From Collinsella aerofaciens (GTDB taxonomy: Bacteria > Actinomycetota > Coriobacteriia > Coriobacteriales > Coriobacteriaceae), in NCBI RefSeq assembly GCF_028206995.1, contig NZ_JAQLFL010000017.1:1-32635 (forward strand): a DNA stretch of 32,635 bases, in the 5' to 3' direction. The translations under genes and the position numbers were made by a program. The notes below the pieces were generated by a model that saw nothing but the letters and a program-made list of their open reading frames with translations, was not told the DNA's origin and searched no databases. Shown one piece after another: positions 12,872 to 21,879 of this stretch (positions are counted from its first letter, which is position 1; each line of letters opens with the position of its first letter).

Positions 12872-12885
12872 CGAACATTTGTTTG
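12872..12885. promoter_or_regulatory. LexA box 3
   Basis: CGAACATTTGTTTG has a perfect first half and one change in the second half. It lies 24 bp before the lexA start codon and would serve autorepression of lexA. Confidence 0.7.
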
Positions 12886-12908
12886 ACATGGGTAGAGAGG
12901 ATGCCCTG

Positions 12909-13553
12909 ATGGCTCGCAAAATTACCAAGCGTCAGCAGCAAATTTACGACTTCATCAAGGAATATCAGCAAGAGAAGGGTTATCCGCCCAGCGTGCGCGA
13001 GATGGCTTCTGCCGTGGGCCTTTCCTCCCCCAGCACCGTGCACGCCCACTTATCTGCCTTGGAGGCGCGCGGGCTGCTCAAGCGCGATGCCACCAAACCG
13101 CGCGCCCTGGAACTCTTTAACGAGGACGGCTCCTCTGTCTCAATTTCTAAATCTGACGAGCCCACCGCACCTCGCGGAACGGTCTCGCTACCGCTCGTTG
13201 GTCGCGTCGCGGCTGGGATCCCCATTCTGGCCGAGCAGAACATCGAAGACACTTTTACTATCCCGACCGAAATCGCCACCGATCAGGGTTCCTTTATCCT
13301 TGAGGTGCATGGGAGCTCAATGATCAATGTCGGCATCTTCAATGGCGATTACATCATCGTCCGTGAACAAAAGAGTGCCATGAATGGCGAAATTGTCGTG
13401 GCCATGATTGATGGTTCAGCGACCGTCAAAACGTTCTACAAGGAGCAGGGACGCGTACGCCTGCAGCCTGAGAATGACACCATGGAGCCTATCTATGCAA
13501 CGAATCCCGTTATCTTGGGCAAAGTCGTCGGCTTGATGCGCCGGTTCTCGTAA
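12909..13553 (+). CDS. lexA: LexA SOS repressor
   Basis: A 214-residue repressor that cleaves itself when RecA filaments form on damaged DNA. The winged helix covers residues 1-65 (ITKRQQQIYDFI, YPPSVREMASAVGLSSPSTV). The cleavage site is Ala102-Gly103 (RVAAGIP), with catalytic Ser137 (GSSM) and Lys174 (ATVKTFY). ATG 12909 follows AGAGAGG by 8 bases; an in-frame ATG at 12888 overlaps the end of the third LexA box region and is less likely. It is divergent from the LysM gene across three SOS boxes. Its TAA overlaps the ATG of the next gene (TAATG). Confidence 0.97.
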   Translation: MARKITKRQQQIYDFIKEYQQEKGYPPSVREMASAVGLSSPSTVHAHLSALEARGLLKRDATKPRALELFNEDGSSVSISKSDEPTAPRGTVSLPLVGRVAAGIPILAEQNIEDTFTIPTEIATDQGSFILEVHGSSMINVGIFNGDYIIVREQKSAMNGEIVVAMIDGSATVKTFYKEQGRVRLQPENDTMEPIYATNPVILGKVVGLMRRFS

Positions 13554-14257
13554 TGCAAAAACGCATCACCATCTTTGATACCGTCCGCGGGTTTACGATG
13601 ATTTCAATGGCAGGTTTTCACGCTTGCTACGATCTCGCCTACCTGTACGGTTGGGATATGCCCTGGTTTACCCAGACTGTCTTTCAAGACATCTGGCGCG
13701 CCAGCATCAGCTGGGTATTTCTGTTTATCGCGGGTTGGATGTGCACCCTTTCGCGCAACAATATCAAACGTGCCGCCAAATACGCCTTAGCAGCACTCGT
13801 CGTCTGGTTGGTAACAACGCTTGTCTCAGTAGACGATTCGGTTAATTTTGGCATCATCTACTGCATGGCCGCATGTACCGGCATCGTGGCGTTGACCGAT
13901 CCCGTCCTTAAGAGGATATCGGCGAGATGGGGCATGTCCCTATGCCTTGTGTTGTTCGCCCTCACCTGGAGCATCCCCAAAACAATCTACCCTGTCCCCT
14001 ACCTGGCGTGGCTGGGATTTCCGAGCCCTGGGTTTGTTTCAGGTGATTACTACCCCATCATCCCGTTTATCTTTATGTATCTTGCAGGATACTTCGCCGC
14101 ACATATAGCGCAGGGAATCGATAAGACCGTCCCTAGCTGGACCTACGCCAACCCCCTACCGGCGCTCGCCAGCCTTGGACGTCACGCACTCCCCTTTTAT
14201 CTGCTGCATCAGCCCATCATACTGGGCATTTTGGAGCTCGCCTACTCGGTGCGATAA
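13553..14257 (+). CDS. DUF1624 / heparan-alpha-glucosaminide N-acetyltransferase-like membrane protein
   Basis: A 234-residue polytopic membrane protein with about six hydrophobic segments. The start (RITIFDTVRGFTMISM, with FHACYDLAYLYG) and the end (LPFYLLHQPIILGIL) match DUF1624 proteins, a branch of the acyltransferase-3/YeiB-like membrane acyltransferases. Such proteins move acyl groups to sugars across the membrane, but the substrate here is unknown. Its ATG overlaps the lexA stop codon by one base, so translation is coupled to lexA and the gene should be SOS-induced. Its last 16 bases overlap the end of hflX on the other strand, leaving no room for a terminator. Confidence 0.8.
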   Translation: MQKRITIFDTVRGFTMISMAGFHACYDLAYLYGWDMPWFTQTVFQDIWRASISWVFLFIAGWMCTLSRNNIKRAAKYALAALVVWLVTTLVSVDDSVNFGIIYCMAACTGIVALTDPVLKRISARWGMSLCLVLFALTWSIPKTIYPVPYLAWLGFPSPGFVSGDYYPIIPFIFMYLAGYFAAHIAQGIDKTVPSWTYANPLPALASLGRHALPFYLLHQPIILGILELAYSVR

Positions 14258-15531
14258 CGCTCGAGCCGCGGCGCAATACGAGCCGGCAGCTTCGCCACAA
14301 TACGAACGCCATCCTCGAGATATTCCTCGTGCAAAAGGGTTCCCTGCTCATGCACCAGCGTGATGAGGGCGCCCTCGCGATACGGGATATCAGCAGAGAG
14401 CAACACATCGGTGGCAGCCGCCTCGCGAGCAATGCGATCGACGAGATCGTCGAGCCCCTCGCCCGTTTGGGCCGAGAACAGAACGGCCTCGGGATAGCGA
14501 CGACGGAAGCTCAGTCGATCAACGCTATCGAGAAGATCGATTTTATTGAATACGGTCAGCGTTAAACGCTCTCCAGCGCCGATCTCATCAAGCACGCGGT
14601 CGACAGCCTCCAGCTGTCGCTCATAGTCCTCGTCAGAGGCATCTACGACTTTGAGAATTAGATCGGCACCCAACACCTCGGACAGCGTCGATTTAAAGGC
14701 ATCGACCAAACCATGCGGCAGCTTTTGAATAAAGCCGACGGTATCGGTGATCGTCATGCCGCGACCGCCGGGCAGGTGATACGAACGCGTCGTCGGGTCG
14801 AGCGTAGCAAACAGCTTGTCCTGCGAAAGTACCGTAGAGCCGGTCAGGCGATTGAGCAACGTCGATTTACCGGCATTGGTATAACCGGCTAACGCGACGC
14901 GAAACGCCGGTGACTCAATGCGACTCTTGGACTGGACATCGCGACGCTGTTCAACCTGCTTAAGCTCACGACGAAGCGCGGCAATCTTATTGCGAATCAA
15001 GCGACGGTCAACCTCGAGCTGGCTTTCACCCTGGCCAAAGCGCGAACCGATGCCGCCGCGCGTCTGCTCCTTGGCAAGATGGCTCCACATGCCACGCAGA
15101 CGAGGCAACAGATATTGAAGCTGTGCCAGCTGTACCTGTAGGCGTCCCTCACGCGTCTGAGCATGCAGGCCAAAGATATCCAAGATCAGTGCCGTACGAT
15201 CGATAATCTTTACCGGCTCGCCCACGGCTTTCTCCAAATAGGATTGCTGCGAGGGCGTCAGGTCGTCGTCAAAAATAACGACATCGGCATCCATGCGATG
15301 CACCAGGCCGCACAGCTCTTCAACCTTACCGGAACCGATAAACGATTTAGGATACGGCTTTACCAAACGCTGAGACAAGCGCGCCACGCACCGGGCACCA
15401 GCCGTATGGGCAAGGCGCTCCAGCTCGTCAAGCGATCGATCGAGCGGCCATGCATTGTCGCGCCATTCAACACCGACCAAAATGGCACGCTCGGGCTCGG
15501 GTGCCGTGGAAACAAGAGGAAAACGAGCCAT
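14242..15531 (-). CDS. hflX: GTPase HflX
   Basis: A 429-residue ribosome-binding GTPase that splits stalled or stress-arrested 70S ribosomes. The N-terminal HflX domain (about 15-200) includes SGKVEEL, VIFDDDLTPSQQ and the Arg-rich region RLRGMWSHLAKEQTRGGIGSRFGQGE. The G domain begins at GYTNAGKST (216-224), with DTVGF, NKIDLLD and SAQTGEG as later motifs. It is the last gene of a tight minus-strand set; its ATG overlaps the miaA stop codon (TAATG). hflX next to miaA is a classic arrangement. Confidence 0.96.
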   Translation of the reverse strand: MARFPLVSTAPEPERAILVGVEWRDNAWPLDRSLDELERLAHTAGARCVARLSQRLVKPYPKSFIGSGKVEELCGLVHRMDADVVIFDDDLTPSQQSYLEKAVGEPVKIIDRTALILDIFGLHAQTREGRLQVQLAQLQYLLPRLRGMWSHLAKEQTRGGIGSRFGQGESQLEVDRRLIRNKIAALRRELKQVEQRRDVQSKSRIESPAFRVALAGYTNAGKSTLLNRLTGSTVLSQDKLFATLDPTTRSYHLPGGRGMTITDTVGFIQKLPHGLVDAFKSTLSEVLGADLILKVVDASDEDYERQLEAVDRVLDEIGAGERLTLTVFNKIDLLDSVDRLSFRRRYPEAVLFSAQTGEGLDDLVDRIAREAAATDVLLSADIPYREGALITLVHEQGTLLHEEYLEDGVRIVAKLPARIAPRLERYRTE

Positions 15532-16469
15532 TAGACAGCCTCAATACGATGCAGGATGTCCTCAACGACCTCATCGATCGTAAACTCGTCCATATCGAAC
15601 CACACGATACGGTCATCGCGTTTAAACCACGAAAGCTGACGCTTGGCATAGCGACGCGAACGCATCTTGATGAGTTCGCGAGCCTCATCCATAGAAATCA
15701 CGCCGTTAAAGGCATCGATAATCTCTTTATAGCCAATCGCCTGCATCGAAGTCAGGGCATCTGCCAGCCCCTGGTCCATAAGACCGCGAACCTCATCGAC
15801 AAGGCCCTGCTCAAACATCAGGTCGACGCGCAGGTTAATGCGCTCGTAGAGCATCTCGCGATTACGCGTCAGACCAAACCACAGAGCGTGATAATGCTCG
15901 CGCGGAACACTAAACTGCGACTTTTGCTGCGCGTAGGACACTCCATCATCGTGCATTTCGAGAGCGCGAATCACGCGGCGAACATTATGGGGGTGGATGA
16001 CCGCAGCGGACTCGGGGTCGCGCTCGGCAAGCAGGGCATGCAGTCCCTCCTCGCCAATACGCTCGGCAAGCTCCTGATAGCCCGCACGGCGATCGTCCTC
16101 AAGTTCACCCGAGGGAAAGTCCATCTCATCGAGGGCGGCCTTGAGATACAGCCCCGTACCCCCGCAAAACACCGGCAGGCGGCCCTCGCCAAGCAAGCGC
16201 TCAACATGCGCGCGAGCGTCAGCCTGATAAAGCGCAGCAGAATATGCCACACCCGGCTCTACAATGTCGACAAGACGCAGCGGCGCCGTACACTCATCGG
16301 GCGCCATCTTTGCGGTACCGATGTCCATGCCGCGATAGATTTGCATCGCATCGCACGACAGCACTTCGGACGAAAGACGAGCTGCCAAACGGTCGGCAAC
16401 ATCACTCTTACCAACCGCCGTCGGACCGACGATCGCAACGGCGGAAAGACCTGCCCTGGGAGAAACCAT
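15531..16469 (-). CDS. miaA: tRNA dimethylallyltransferase
   Basis: A 312-residue enzyme that adds a dimethylallyl group to A37 of tRNAs reading UNN codons. It shows the P-loop GPTAVGKS (15-22), SCDAMQIYRGMDIGTAK, the FCGGTGLYLKA motif and the C-terminal RRYAKRQLSWFKRD. Length is typical. It lies directly after miaB, which modifies the same base further, and overlaps both neighbours by one base (TAATG at each junction). Confidence 0.97.
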   Translation of the reverse strand: MVSPRAGLSAVAIVGPTAVGKSDVADRLAARLSSEVLSCDAMQIYRGMDIGTAKMAPDECTAPLRLVDIVEPGVAYSAALYQADARAHVERLLGEGRLPVFCGGTGLYLKAALDEMDFPSGELEDDRRAGYQELAERIGEEGLHALLAERDPESAAVIHPHNVRRVIRALEMHDDGVSYAQQKSQFSVPREHYHALWFGLTRNREMLYERINLRVDLMFEQGLVDEVRGLMDQGLADALTSMQAIGYKEIIDAFNGVISMDEARELIKMRSRRYAKRQLSWFKRDDRIVWFDMDEFTIDEVVEDILHRIEAV

Positions 16470-17839
16470 TAGCGCGGCTCGCCCACAACGGAGCCGGACA
16501 AATACCAGGTCTTGGCAATGTCAACGTCAACATCAACGATCTTGCCAACAAGCTGATCGATGCTGTAACCCTCGGGGATAGGCGCATGCACGGTCTGATT
16601 CTTGGGACTCTTGCCCAGCAGGACCGCGTCGTTCTTTTTACTCGTTCCCTCAATGAGCGCCGGCACCACAGAATGAAGCTCACCCTGGTTATACTCGTGA
16701 GCCGTAGTCTCGATAATCTTAACCAGGCGGTTGAAACGCTCGAGAATAACCTCATGCGGCGTGGGATCGTCAATCTCTGCGGCCGGAGTACCGGCGCGCT
16801 TGGAATAGATGAAGGTATAGGCCTGAGCATAGCGGACCGTCTCGGCAAGTGAGAGCGTCTGCTCAAAGTCTTCTTCAGTCTCGCCCGGGAATCCAACGAT
16901 AATATCGGTCGAGAGCGCGATATCGGGCATACGGTTGCGAATGCGATCGACCAGGCCCAGATAGTCCTCGCGTGTATAACGGCGATTCATCTCTTTGAGG
17001 ATCCGCGTCGAACCTGACTGGACGGCCAGGTGCAGCTGCGGCATGACGGCAGGCGTCTCGGCCATGGCGTCGATGGTCTCGGGCAGCAGATCCTTAGGAT
17101 GAGAAGAGGTAAAGAAGATGCGCTCCACACCCGTATCGCCCGCGGCACGCAGCAGATCGGCAAAACGCGGCTTGCCAAACAGATCGCGGCCATATGAGTT
17201 AACGTTTTGGCCCAGCAGCGTAATCTCACGCACGCCCTGGCGCACCAAACCGGTCACCTCGTCGACAATTTCCTCGAAGGGGCGGCTCTTTTCGCGACCG
17301 CGCACGTACGGCACGATGCAATAGGTGCAGAAATTATTGCAGCCCGTCATGATGGGCACCCAGGCGTGATACTGGGTCTCGCGATGCCACGGCATGCTCA
17401 TGGCATCCGTATCCTCATGCTCATTGGTGCGGATATGACGCTTGCCGTCAAGGAACGCCTCGGCAATGAGCTCGGCCACATGTGCGATAGAATGAGTGCC
17501 AAAGATGACATTGACGTTATCGACGTTGGTGAGCAGGCCCTCGCCATCACGCTGCGCAATGCAGCCGCCCACGGCAACCACACGCTTGCCCGAAGGCGAA
17601 GGCGGCAGGCTTTTGCATGAATTGCACTGACCGTACAGGCGAGTATCGGCGGCTTCGCGCACGCAGCATGTCATGAAGACAACAATATCGGCATGCGAGG
17701 GATCGAGCGCCATGAGACAGCCATACGAATCAAGCAAACCGCTCACGCGCTCGGAGTCGTGCTGATTCATCTGGCAGCCAAAGGTGCGGATAAAGTAGGT
17801 TTTACCGGCAAGAATATCGCGTACAGAACGCTGGTCCAT
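16469..17839 (-). CDS. miaB: tRNA-2-methylthio-N6-dimethylallyladenosine synthase
   Basis: A 456-residue radical SAM methylthiotransferase that turns i6A37 into ms2i6A37 in tRNA, the step after MiaA. The N-terminal cluster cysteines are Cys22 (TFGCQMN), Cys58 and Cys93 (GGCIAQ); the radical SAM cluster is Cys167-x3-Cys171-x2-Cys174 (GCNNFCTYCIVPYVRG). A TRAM RNA-binding domain covers about the last 65 residues. ATG 17837-17839 is chosen because AGGA lies 9 bases upstream; ATG 17843-17845 is an alternative only 3 bases from it. The long in-frame extension to 18034 overlaps spoVS and is not coding. Confidence 0.95.
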   Translation of the reverse strand: MDQRSVRDILAGKTYFIRTFGCQMNQHDSERVSGLLDSYGCLMALDPSHADIVVFMTCCVREAADTRLYGQCNSCKSLPPSPSGKRVVAVGGCIAQRDGEGLLTNVDNVNVIFGTHSIAHVAELIAEAFLDGKRHIRTNEHEDTDAMSMPWHRETQYHAWVPIMTGCNNFCTYCIVPYVRGREKSRPFEEIVDEVTGLVRQGVREITLLGQNVNSYGRDLFGKPRFADLLRAAGDTGVERIFFTSSHPKDLLPETIDAMAETPAVMPQLHLAVQSGSTRILKEMNRRYTREDYLGLVDRIRNRMPDIALSTDIIVGFPGETEEDFEQTLSLAETVRYAQAYTFIYSKRAGTPAAEIDDPTPHEVILERFNRLVKIIETTAHEYNQGELHSVVPALIEGTSKKNDAVLLGKSPKNQTVHAPIPEGYSIDQLVGKIVDVDVDIAKTWYLSGSVVGEPR

Positions 17840-17888
17840 GTGCATAAGTCCTAACGATGGAAGGGAGGCGAATCGAGGCAAGCAGAAG

Positions 17889-18206
17889 CTATGCCACAGG
17901 CTTAACATCATCCATGACGACGTTATCCATAGCAGCTCGATTGATCTGGTGAACGTAGATAGAAAGGCGGATGGCCGTGCGCGACTCCCCGTTAATGAGG
18001 ATGTCGGAGAACACAGGCGCGCAGGAAATATCAAAACCGGTTGGAATCAAAAAACCGCGCGCGATAGCCACGGCCTTAATGGCCTGGTTGACAGCACCGG
18101 CACCGACACACTGGATGTTGACGGGTACACCATCCTTGACCATGCCGGCGATGGCGCCGGCAACGGACGCGGGCGATGATTTGCTTGATACCTTCAGGCA
18201 ATCCAT
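17889..18206 (-). CDS. spoVS: Stage V sporulation protein S family protein
   Basis: A 105-residue protein with the SpoVS domain over residues 1-86 (LKVSSKSSPASVAGAIAGMV, VQCVGAGAVNQAIKAVAIARGF-like core, IPTGFDISCAPVFSDI, SRTAIRLSIYVH). About 15 residues follow the usual end. SpoVS is an Alba-fold protein, likely nucleic-acid binding, needed for spore coat stages in Bacillus but widespread in bacteria that do not sporulate. AGGAG lies 7 bases before ATG 18206; the in-frame extension to 18281 is not conserved. It sits in the rny-miaB series as in many Firmicutes and has its own promoter-like sequence. Confidence 0.93.
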   Translation of the reverse strand: MDCLKVSSKSSPASVAGAIAGMVKDGVPVNIQCVGAGAVNQAIKAVAIARGFLIPTGFDISCAPVFSDILINGESRTAIRLSIYVHQINRAAMDNVVMDDVKPVA

Positions 18207-18247
18207 GAAGAAACTCCTGCGTTTAAAAGTACGTTTTAACTGCAATA

Positions 18248-18276
18248 ACTGTATCGTACCGAGTGGACTCGGTAAA
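18248..18276 (-). promoter_or_regulatory. Promoter with palindromic operator upstream of spoVS
   Basis: On the minus strand TTTACC (18271-18276), a 17-bp spacer and TACAGT (18248-18253) form a moderate promoter. The palindrome TACCGAGT-GG-ACTCGGTA (18257-18274) covers the spacer and could bind a regulator. Confidence 0.45.
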
Positions 18277-18280
18277 GGCA

Positions 18281-19366
18281 CTATTCCTCTTTGGCAAGAT
18301 CGAAGGTCACGGTGATTCGATCACGCGAAACGCGAATCTTTGGGTCGCCGCAAAGGTTGAGATAGTACCGGGCGGCAAGGTCATTAAAGTCGCGCTCCAC
18401 AGCACGCGAAAACTGTGCCATGTCATCCTTGGCAATACGTAGCCCGCGACGATCTTTCGCAAGATCGACAGGAGCCGGCGCATGCGAGGAAGAATCACGC
18501 TCGCGCAGCAGACGCGCGGTCACACCGCGAACGGGCTTAATCTGCCCTGCCAAAATGCGATGTGCCGTGCGCTCGGACATCTCAAGACCCAAACTCGAAC
18601 AGATGCGAATAAAGTCCTCGGCATCAGAGGCAAGGCCTAAACGGTCGACAACCGGAAGCTCGCTCTCGTCATCGATAAACAGGAGACGCGAGGTATCGAG
18701 CCGGCTTGACGCCTGAGCATAAAGGGTCGCGGCAATCTCAGACGGAGAACCAAGATAGACATCGCAACCACGCAACTCCTCGAGCGCAAACTCACAGGCA
18801 GCGCGAATAATATTATGCGGACCGCGAGCACAGACATAACGTCCGTCCTCATCCTTGACGGCCTGGGGCCAGCTGGACTGATCGGCACGCTCACTAAGGC
18901 GGTCGGCCGCAACGCTCACCTTAAAGGCTGAACCAAGATCGACACCAGACGTGACCACACGGGCCTCGTCGGTGTTCTGCTTGATCGAAAACAATGCCAT
19001 GCCACGACCGTGAACGCCCCAACGGTCCATCTTCATGCTCTCGAGCTTTGAGGTAACGCGAGCATCGAAGATTCGCTCTTGCATATCCTGCGGAACACCC
19101 GAGCCGTTATCCAGAAAGACAAGCGTGCGGACGCCATCTTCCTTGGTCGTGGCGAGATAGACCTTGTCGGCGCCGGCATCGCGAGCATTACGGAGCATTT
19201 CGATGACGATATCCTCGACATGCTGAATGTCGTGCTTTGCCTGGCGCCGCTCGGCCTCCGAAACGCGGAGGCGGACATACCCCTCGCCAAGGTTCTCCTC
19301 GACGCGAAGGTTGCCCTCCCCCGACATCGACGCGATAAATGAGATGAGCTCGTTCGCGTCGCTCAT
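18281..19366 (-). CDS. GHKL (Bergerat-fold) ATP-binding protein of unknown role
   Basis: A 361-residue protein with an N-terminal ATPase domain of the HSP90/gyrase B/MutL/histidine-kinase type. The N box is EMLRNARDAGA (56-66, with Glu56 and Asn60), the G1 box DNGSGVP (86-92) and the G2 box GVHGRGMALFSIKQ (117-130). There is no phosphoacceptor histidine domain, no membrane helix and no MutL or gyrase transducer that I can recognise, so it is not a standard sensor kinase. The second half (about 175-360) is unfamiliar and ends in ITVTFDLAKEE. It starts one base after the rny stop codon and precedes spoVS, which suggests a job linked to RNase Y or SpoVS. Confidence 0.8.
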   Translation of the reverse strand: MSDANELISFIASMSGEGNLRVEENLGEGYVRLRVSEAERRQAKHDIQHVEDIVIEMLRNARDAGADKVYLATTKEDGVRTLVFLDNGSGVPQDMQERIFDARVTSKLESMKMDRWGVHGRGMALFSIKQNTDEARVVTSGVDLGSAFKVSVAADRLSERADQSSWPQAVKDEDGRYVCARGPHNIIRAACEFALEELRGCDVYLGSPSEIAATLYAQASSRLDTSRLLFIDDESELPVVDRLGLASDAEDFIRICSSLGLEMSERTAHRILAGQIKPVRGVTARLLRERDSSSHAPAPVDLAKDRRGLRIAKDDMAQFSRAVERDFNDLAARYYLNLCGDPKIRVSRDRITVTFDLAKEE

Positions 19367-19367
19367 G

Positions 19368-20924
19368 TTATTTAGCGATATCGACAGCGCGGCTCTCGCG
19401 AATCACGACGACGCGCACCTGACCGGGATACTCCATCTCTTCCTCGATCTGATGGGCGATATCGTGGGCCAGGACCGTGGACTGGGCATCGGAGATCTTG
19501 TCCGGCTGAACCATGACGTGGACCTCGCGACCAGCCTGCATGGCATAGGTACGCTCGACGCCGTCATGGGAGTTGGCGATCTCCTCGAGCTTCTCAAGGC
19601 GCTTGATGTAGTTCTCGGCAGACTCGCGACGGGCACCGGGACGAGAGGCGGAGACGGCATCGGCGGCCTGTACCAGGACATCGAGCACCGTGTTGGGGTC
19701 GACATCGGCATGGTGAGCCTCGATAGCGTGGACGATAACGGGCTTCTCGCCATAACGACGGGCAAGCTCGGCGCCGATGACGGCATGCGGGCCCTCGACG
19801 TCGTGGTCGATTGCCTTGCCCAGGTCGTGCAGCAGGCCGGCGCGCTTAGCGGTCACAACGTCCAGGCCAAGCTCGGAAGCCATCACGCCGCACAGGTCAG
19901 AGACCTCGAGGGAGTGCTGAAGCACGTTCTGACCAAACGAAGTACGGTAGCGCAGGGCACCAAGGGTCTTGACGATCTCGGGGTGCAGGTCGTGAATGCC
20001 GGTATCGAAGGCAGCCTGCTCGCCAGCCTCGCGTACGCGCTGCTGAACCAGGTCGGCAGCCTTGTGATACATCTCCTCAATACGGGCGGGATGAATGCGG
20101 CCGTCGGCGATTAGGTTCTCGAGGGCGACACGGGCGGTCTCGCGACGGACTGGGTCGAAGCTCGAAAGAACGACGGTCTCGGGCGTGTCGTCGATCACGA
20201 GGTTGACGCCGGAAACCTGCTCGAAGGTCCGGATGTTGCGACCCTCGCGACCGATGATACGGCCCTTGAGGTCATCAGAGGGAATGTGCACGGAGGTAAC
20301 GGTAACCTCGGCAGTGTGGTCGGCAGCGCAGCGCTGAATCGCCAGGGACAGAATCTCCTGGGCGGTCTTGTGGCACTCGGCGCGAACCTGCTGCTCAGAC
20401 TCGCGAATGATCGTGGCGGCCTCGTGGGTGACCTCGCCGCGAACCTTATCGAGGAGCTCCTTGTGGGCGTCCTCGCGGGTAAGGTCGGCGATGCGCTCGA
20501 GCTCGGAGGTCTGCTTTGCGCAGAGCTCCTCGAGCTCGCGGGAGCGCTTCTCGACCTGACCGGCCTGGCTGGACAGCTGATGCTCGCGCTTGTCGAGAGC
20601 GTCGTTTCGGCGATCAAGGGACTCCTCGCGCTGCATCACACGGTTCTCGAGCGTACGAATCTCGCTCTTACGCTGCTTGTCCTCGGCCTCGGCGGCCTGC
20701 TTGTTCTTGATGATCTCCTCTTTAGCCTCGAGCAGAGCCTCTTTTTTGAGGGTCTCGGCCTGACGCTTAGCATCACCGATCAGGGACTCAGCCTGTGCGT
20801 GTGCCGACTGGATCTTTTCGTCGGCCTCGTGAAGACTACCCTGCTTGGCGGTGCGCATGTAGGCAATGGCGGCGATGGCACCCAAAACGATGCCAACGAG
20901 CGCTGCGATGATAGGCATGCTCAC
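19368..20924 (-). CDS. rny: Ribonuclease Y
   Basis: A 518-residue membrane-anchored endoribonuclease that starts decay of many mRNAs. It has an N-terminal membrane helix (about 4-23), a long Glu/Lys/Ala-rich coiled coil (30-200), a KH RNA-binding domain with [15 protein letters not shown] (221-235) and an HD metal-binding domain with LLHDLGK (His366, Asp367) around 335-430. Length is typical. A promoter stands about 160 bp upstream, so it starts its own unit: rny, GHKL ATPase, spoVS and further. Confidence 0.97.
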   Translation of the reverse strand: MSMPIIAALVGIVLGAIAAIAYMRTAKQGSLHEADEKIQSAHAQAESLIGDAKRQAETLKKEALLEAKEEIIKNKQAAEAEDKQRKSEIRTLENRVMQREESLDRRNDALDKREHQLSSQAGQVEKRSRELEELCAKQTSELERIADLTREDAHKELLDKVRGEVTHEAATIIRESEQQVRAECHKTAQEILSLAIQRCAADHTAEVTVTSVHIPSDDLKGRIIGREGRNIRTFEQVSGVNLVIDDTPETVVLSSFDPVRRETARVALENLIADGRIHPARIEEMYHKAADLVQQRVREAGEQAAFDTGIHDLHPEIVKTLGALRYRTSFGQNVLQHSLEVSDLCGVMASELGLDVVTAKRAGLLHDLGKAIDHDVEGPHAVIGAELARRYGEKPVIVHAIEAHHADVDPNTVLDVLVQAADAVSASRPGARRESAENYIKRLEKLEEIANSHDGVERTYAMQAGREVHVMVQPDKISDAQSTVLAHDIAHQIEEEMEYPGQVRVVVIRESRAVDIAK

Positions 20925-20954
20925 TCCTTTTTATGGATTCGTTACACAACAAAG

Positions 20955-20978
20955 CGAACCGTCCTTACGAACGGCTCG
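20955..20978 (-). promoter_or_regulatory. Hairpin in the rny leader
   Basis: CGAACCGT and ACGGCTCG pair over 8 bp (one G-U on the minus strand) around an 8-nt loop, and CTTTGTTGTG follows on the minus strand. It could attenuate or protect the rny message; the leader is about 150 nt long. Confidence 0.4.
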
Positions 20979-21084
20979 CGACATTTGAGTAATATGGGCG
21001 CAGCTTATGCGGGTCGGATACAGATAAACATATAAACAAACTCATCACAGATGAGCACATATCACAAAGCAAATGACAGTGTTT

Positions 21085-21113
21085 ATCGTACGTTGAACCA
21101 CAACAACTGTCAA
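21085..21113 (-). promoter_or_regulatory. rny promoter
   Basis: On the minus strand TTGACA (21108-21113), a 17-bp spacer and TACGAT (21085-21090) give a good sigma-70 match, placing the start near 21078. Confidence 0.6.
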
Positions 21114-21118
21114 ATAAA

Positions 21119-21161
21119 TGGCCCCGGCACGGCGGCTAAAACGCGGTGAACGGCAGGGCCA
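21119..21161 (-). terminator. Possible weak terminator after recX
   Basis: TGGCCC and GGGCCA pair over 6 bp around a GC-rich loop; on the minus strand ATTTATTTGAC follows. The stem is short, so read-through into rny is possible. Confidence 0.35.
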
Positions 21162-21175
21162 CAAAGCGCATACGC

Positions 21176-21868
21176 CTAAACTGCACATTCCTCGCGTTCG
21201 GCATCGAGACGTGCCTTAACGGCATCGGCGGCGATGTGATACGAGAAGCCTTTGCCCATCAAAAACCGAACCAGTTTTTCGAATCCGCGCGTCTCTGGAA
21301 CACGACGCTTGGCGAGCAGGGCTGACGCACGCGTCAAATCGTCTTCGACGGCAAAATAATCCTCGGGATAACCGGGAATGTCATCGAGCACGACATGACG
21401 GCGCTTGAGCTCGGTCTCGATTTTGCGCTGTCCCCAACCGCGCCGCTTGCGCTCCTCGATAAAGTACGAGCAAAAGCGGCTCTCGTCTAAAAAGCGATAC
21501 TCGGTGGCGCGCTCGACGGCGAAATCGATCGCAGGCTGGTGAAAGCCGTAGCGAGCCAGCTTGTCACGGACCTCACCCGTCGCATGGTCGCGGCGCGATA
21601 ACATCTCGGTCACCATGGTAAGTGCACATTTACGCTCAATGAGCTGCACCGCCTCACGGAAGTTGTCCCAATCACAGGGAAGATCGGGGCGGTTTTTGAC
21701 ATACAGCCGCGCGACCCGCACGGGAATCCAAATGGACCGCTCAAAACCGCCCTCAAGCTCACAATCGATATGTGCGCAAGGCTTTTTGGACGCATACCCG
21801 CTCGAGAACGAGGAGGCCGCCTTCTTATCGGGAAAGACGACCGTGGCCTCGGTCACCGTATACGACAT
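21176..21868 (-). CDS. recX: Regulatory protein RecX
   Basis: A 230-residue modulator of RecA filaments. The three-helix repeats of RecX are visible from about residue 85 on: ALTMVTEMLSRRDHATGEVRDKLARYGF, then the FLDESRFCSYFIEERKRRGWGQRKIETELKRR block and the C-terminal FEKLVRFLMGKGFSYHIAADAVKARL. The first 75 residues are a basic, weakly conserved extension with a predicted strand-rich start (YTVTEATVVF). It starts 11 bp after the recA stop codon, so it is made from the recA message and would rise with it in the SOS response. Confidence 0.93.
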   Translation of the reverse strand: MSYTVTEATVVFPDKKAASSFSSGYASKKPCAHIDCELEGGFERSIWIPVRVARLYVKNRPDLPCDWDNFREAVQLIERKCALTMVTEMLSRRDHATGEVRDKLARYGFHQPAIDFAVERATEYRFLDESRFCSYFIEERKRRGWGQRKIETELKRRHVVLDDIPGYPEDYFAVEDDLTRASALLAKRRVPETRGFEKLVRFLMGKGFSYHIAADAVKARLDAEREECAV

Positions 21869-21879
21869 AAGCGTAACCG

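Noticed and set aside
15450..16472. 340-residue plus-strand open frame
   Set aside because: Antisense to miaA, with no domain or ribosome site.
17840..18034. Longer N-terminus for MiaB
   Set aside because: It overlaps spoVS, is not conserved, and the family start fits the ATG at 17839.
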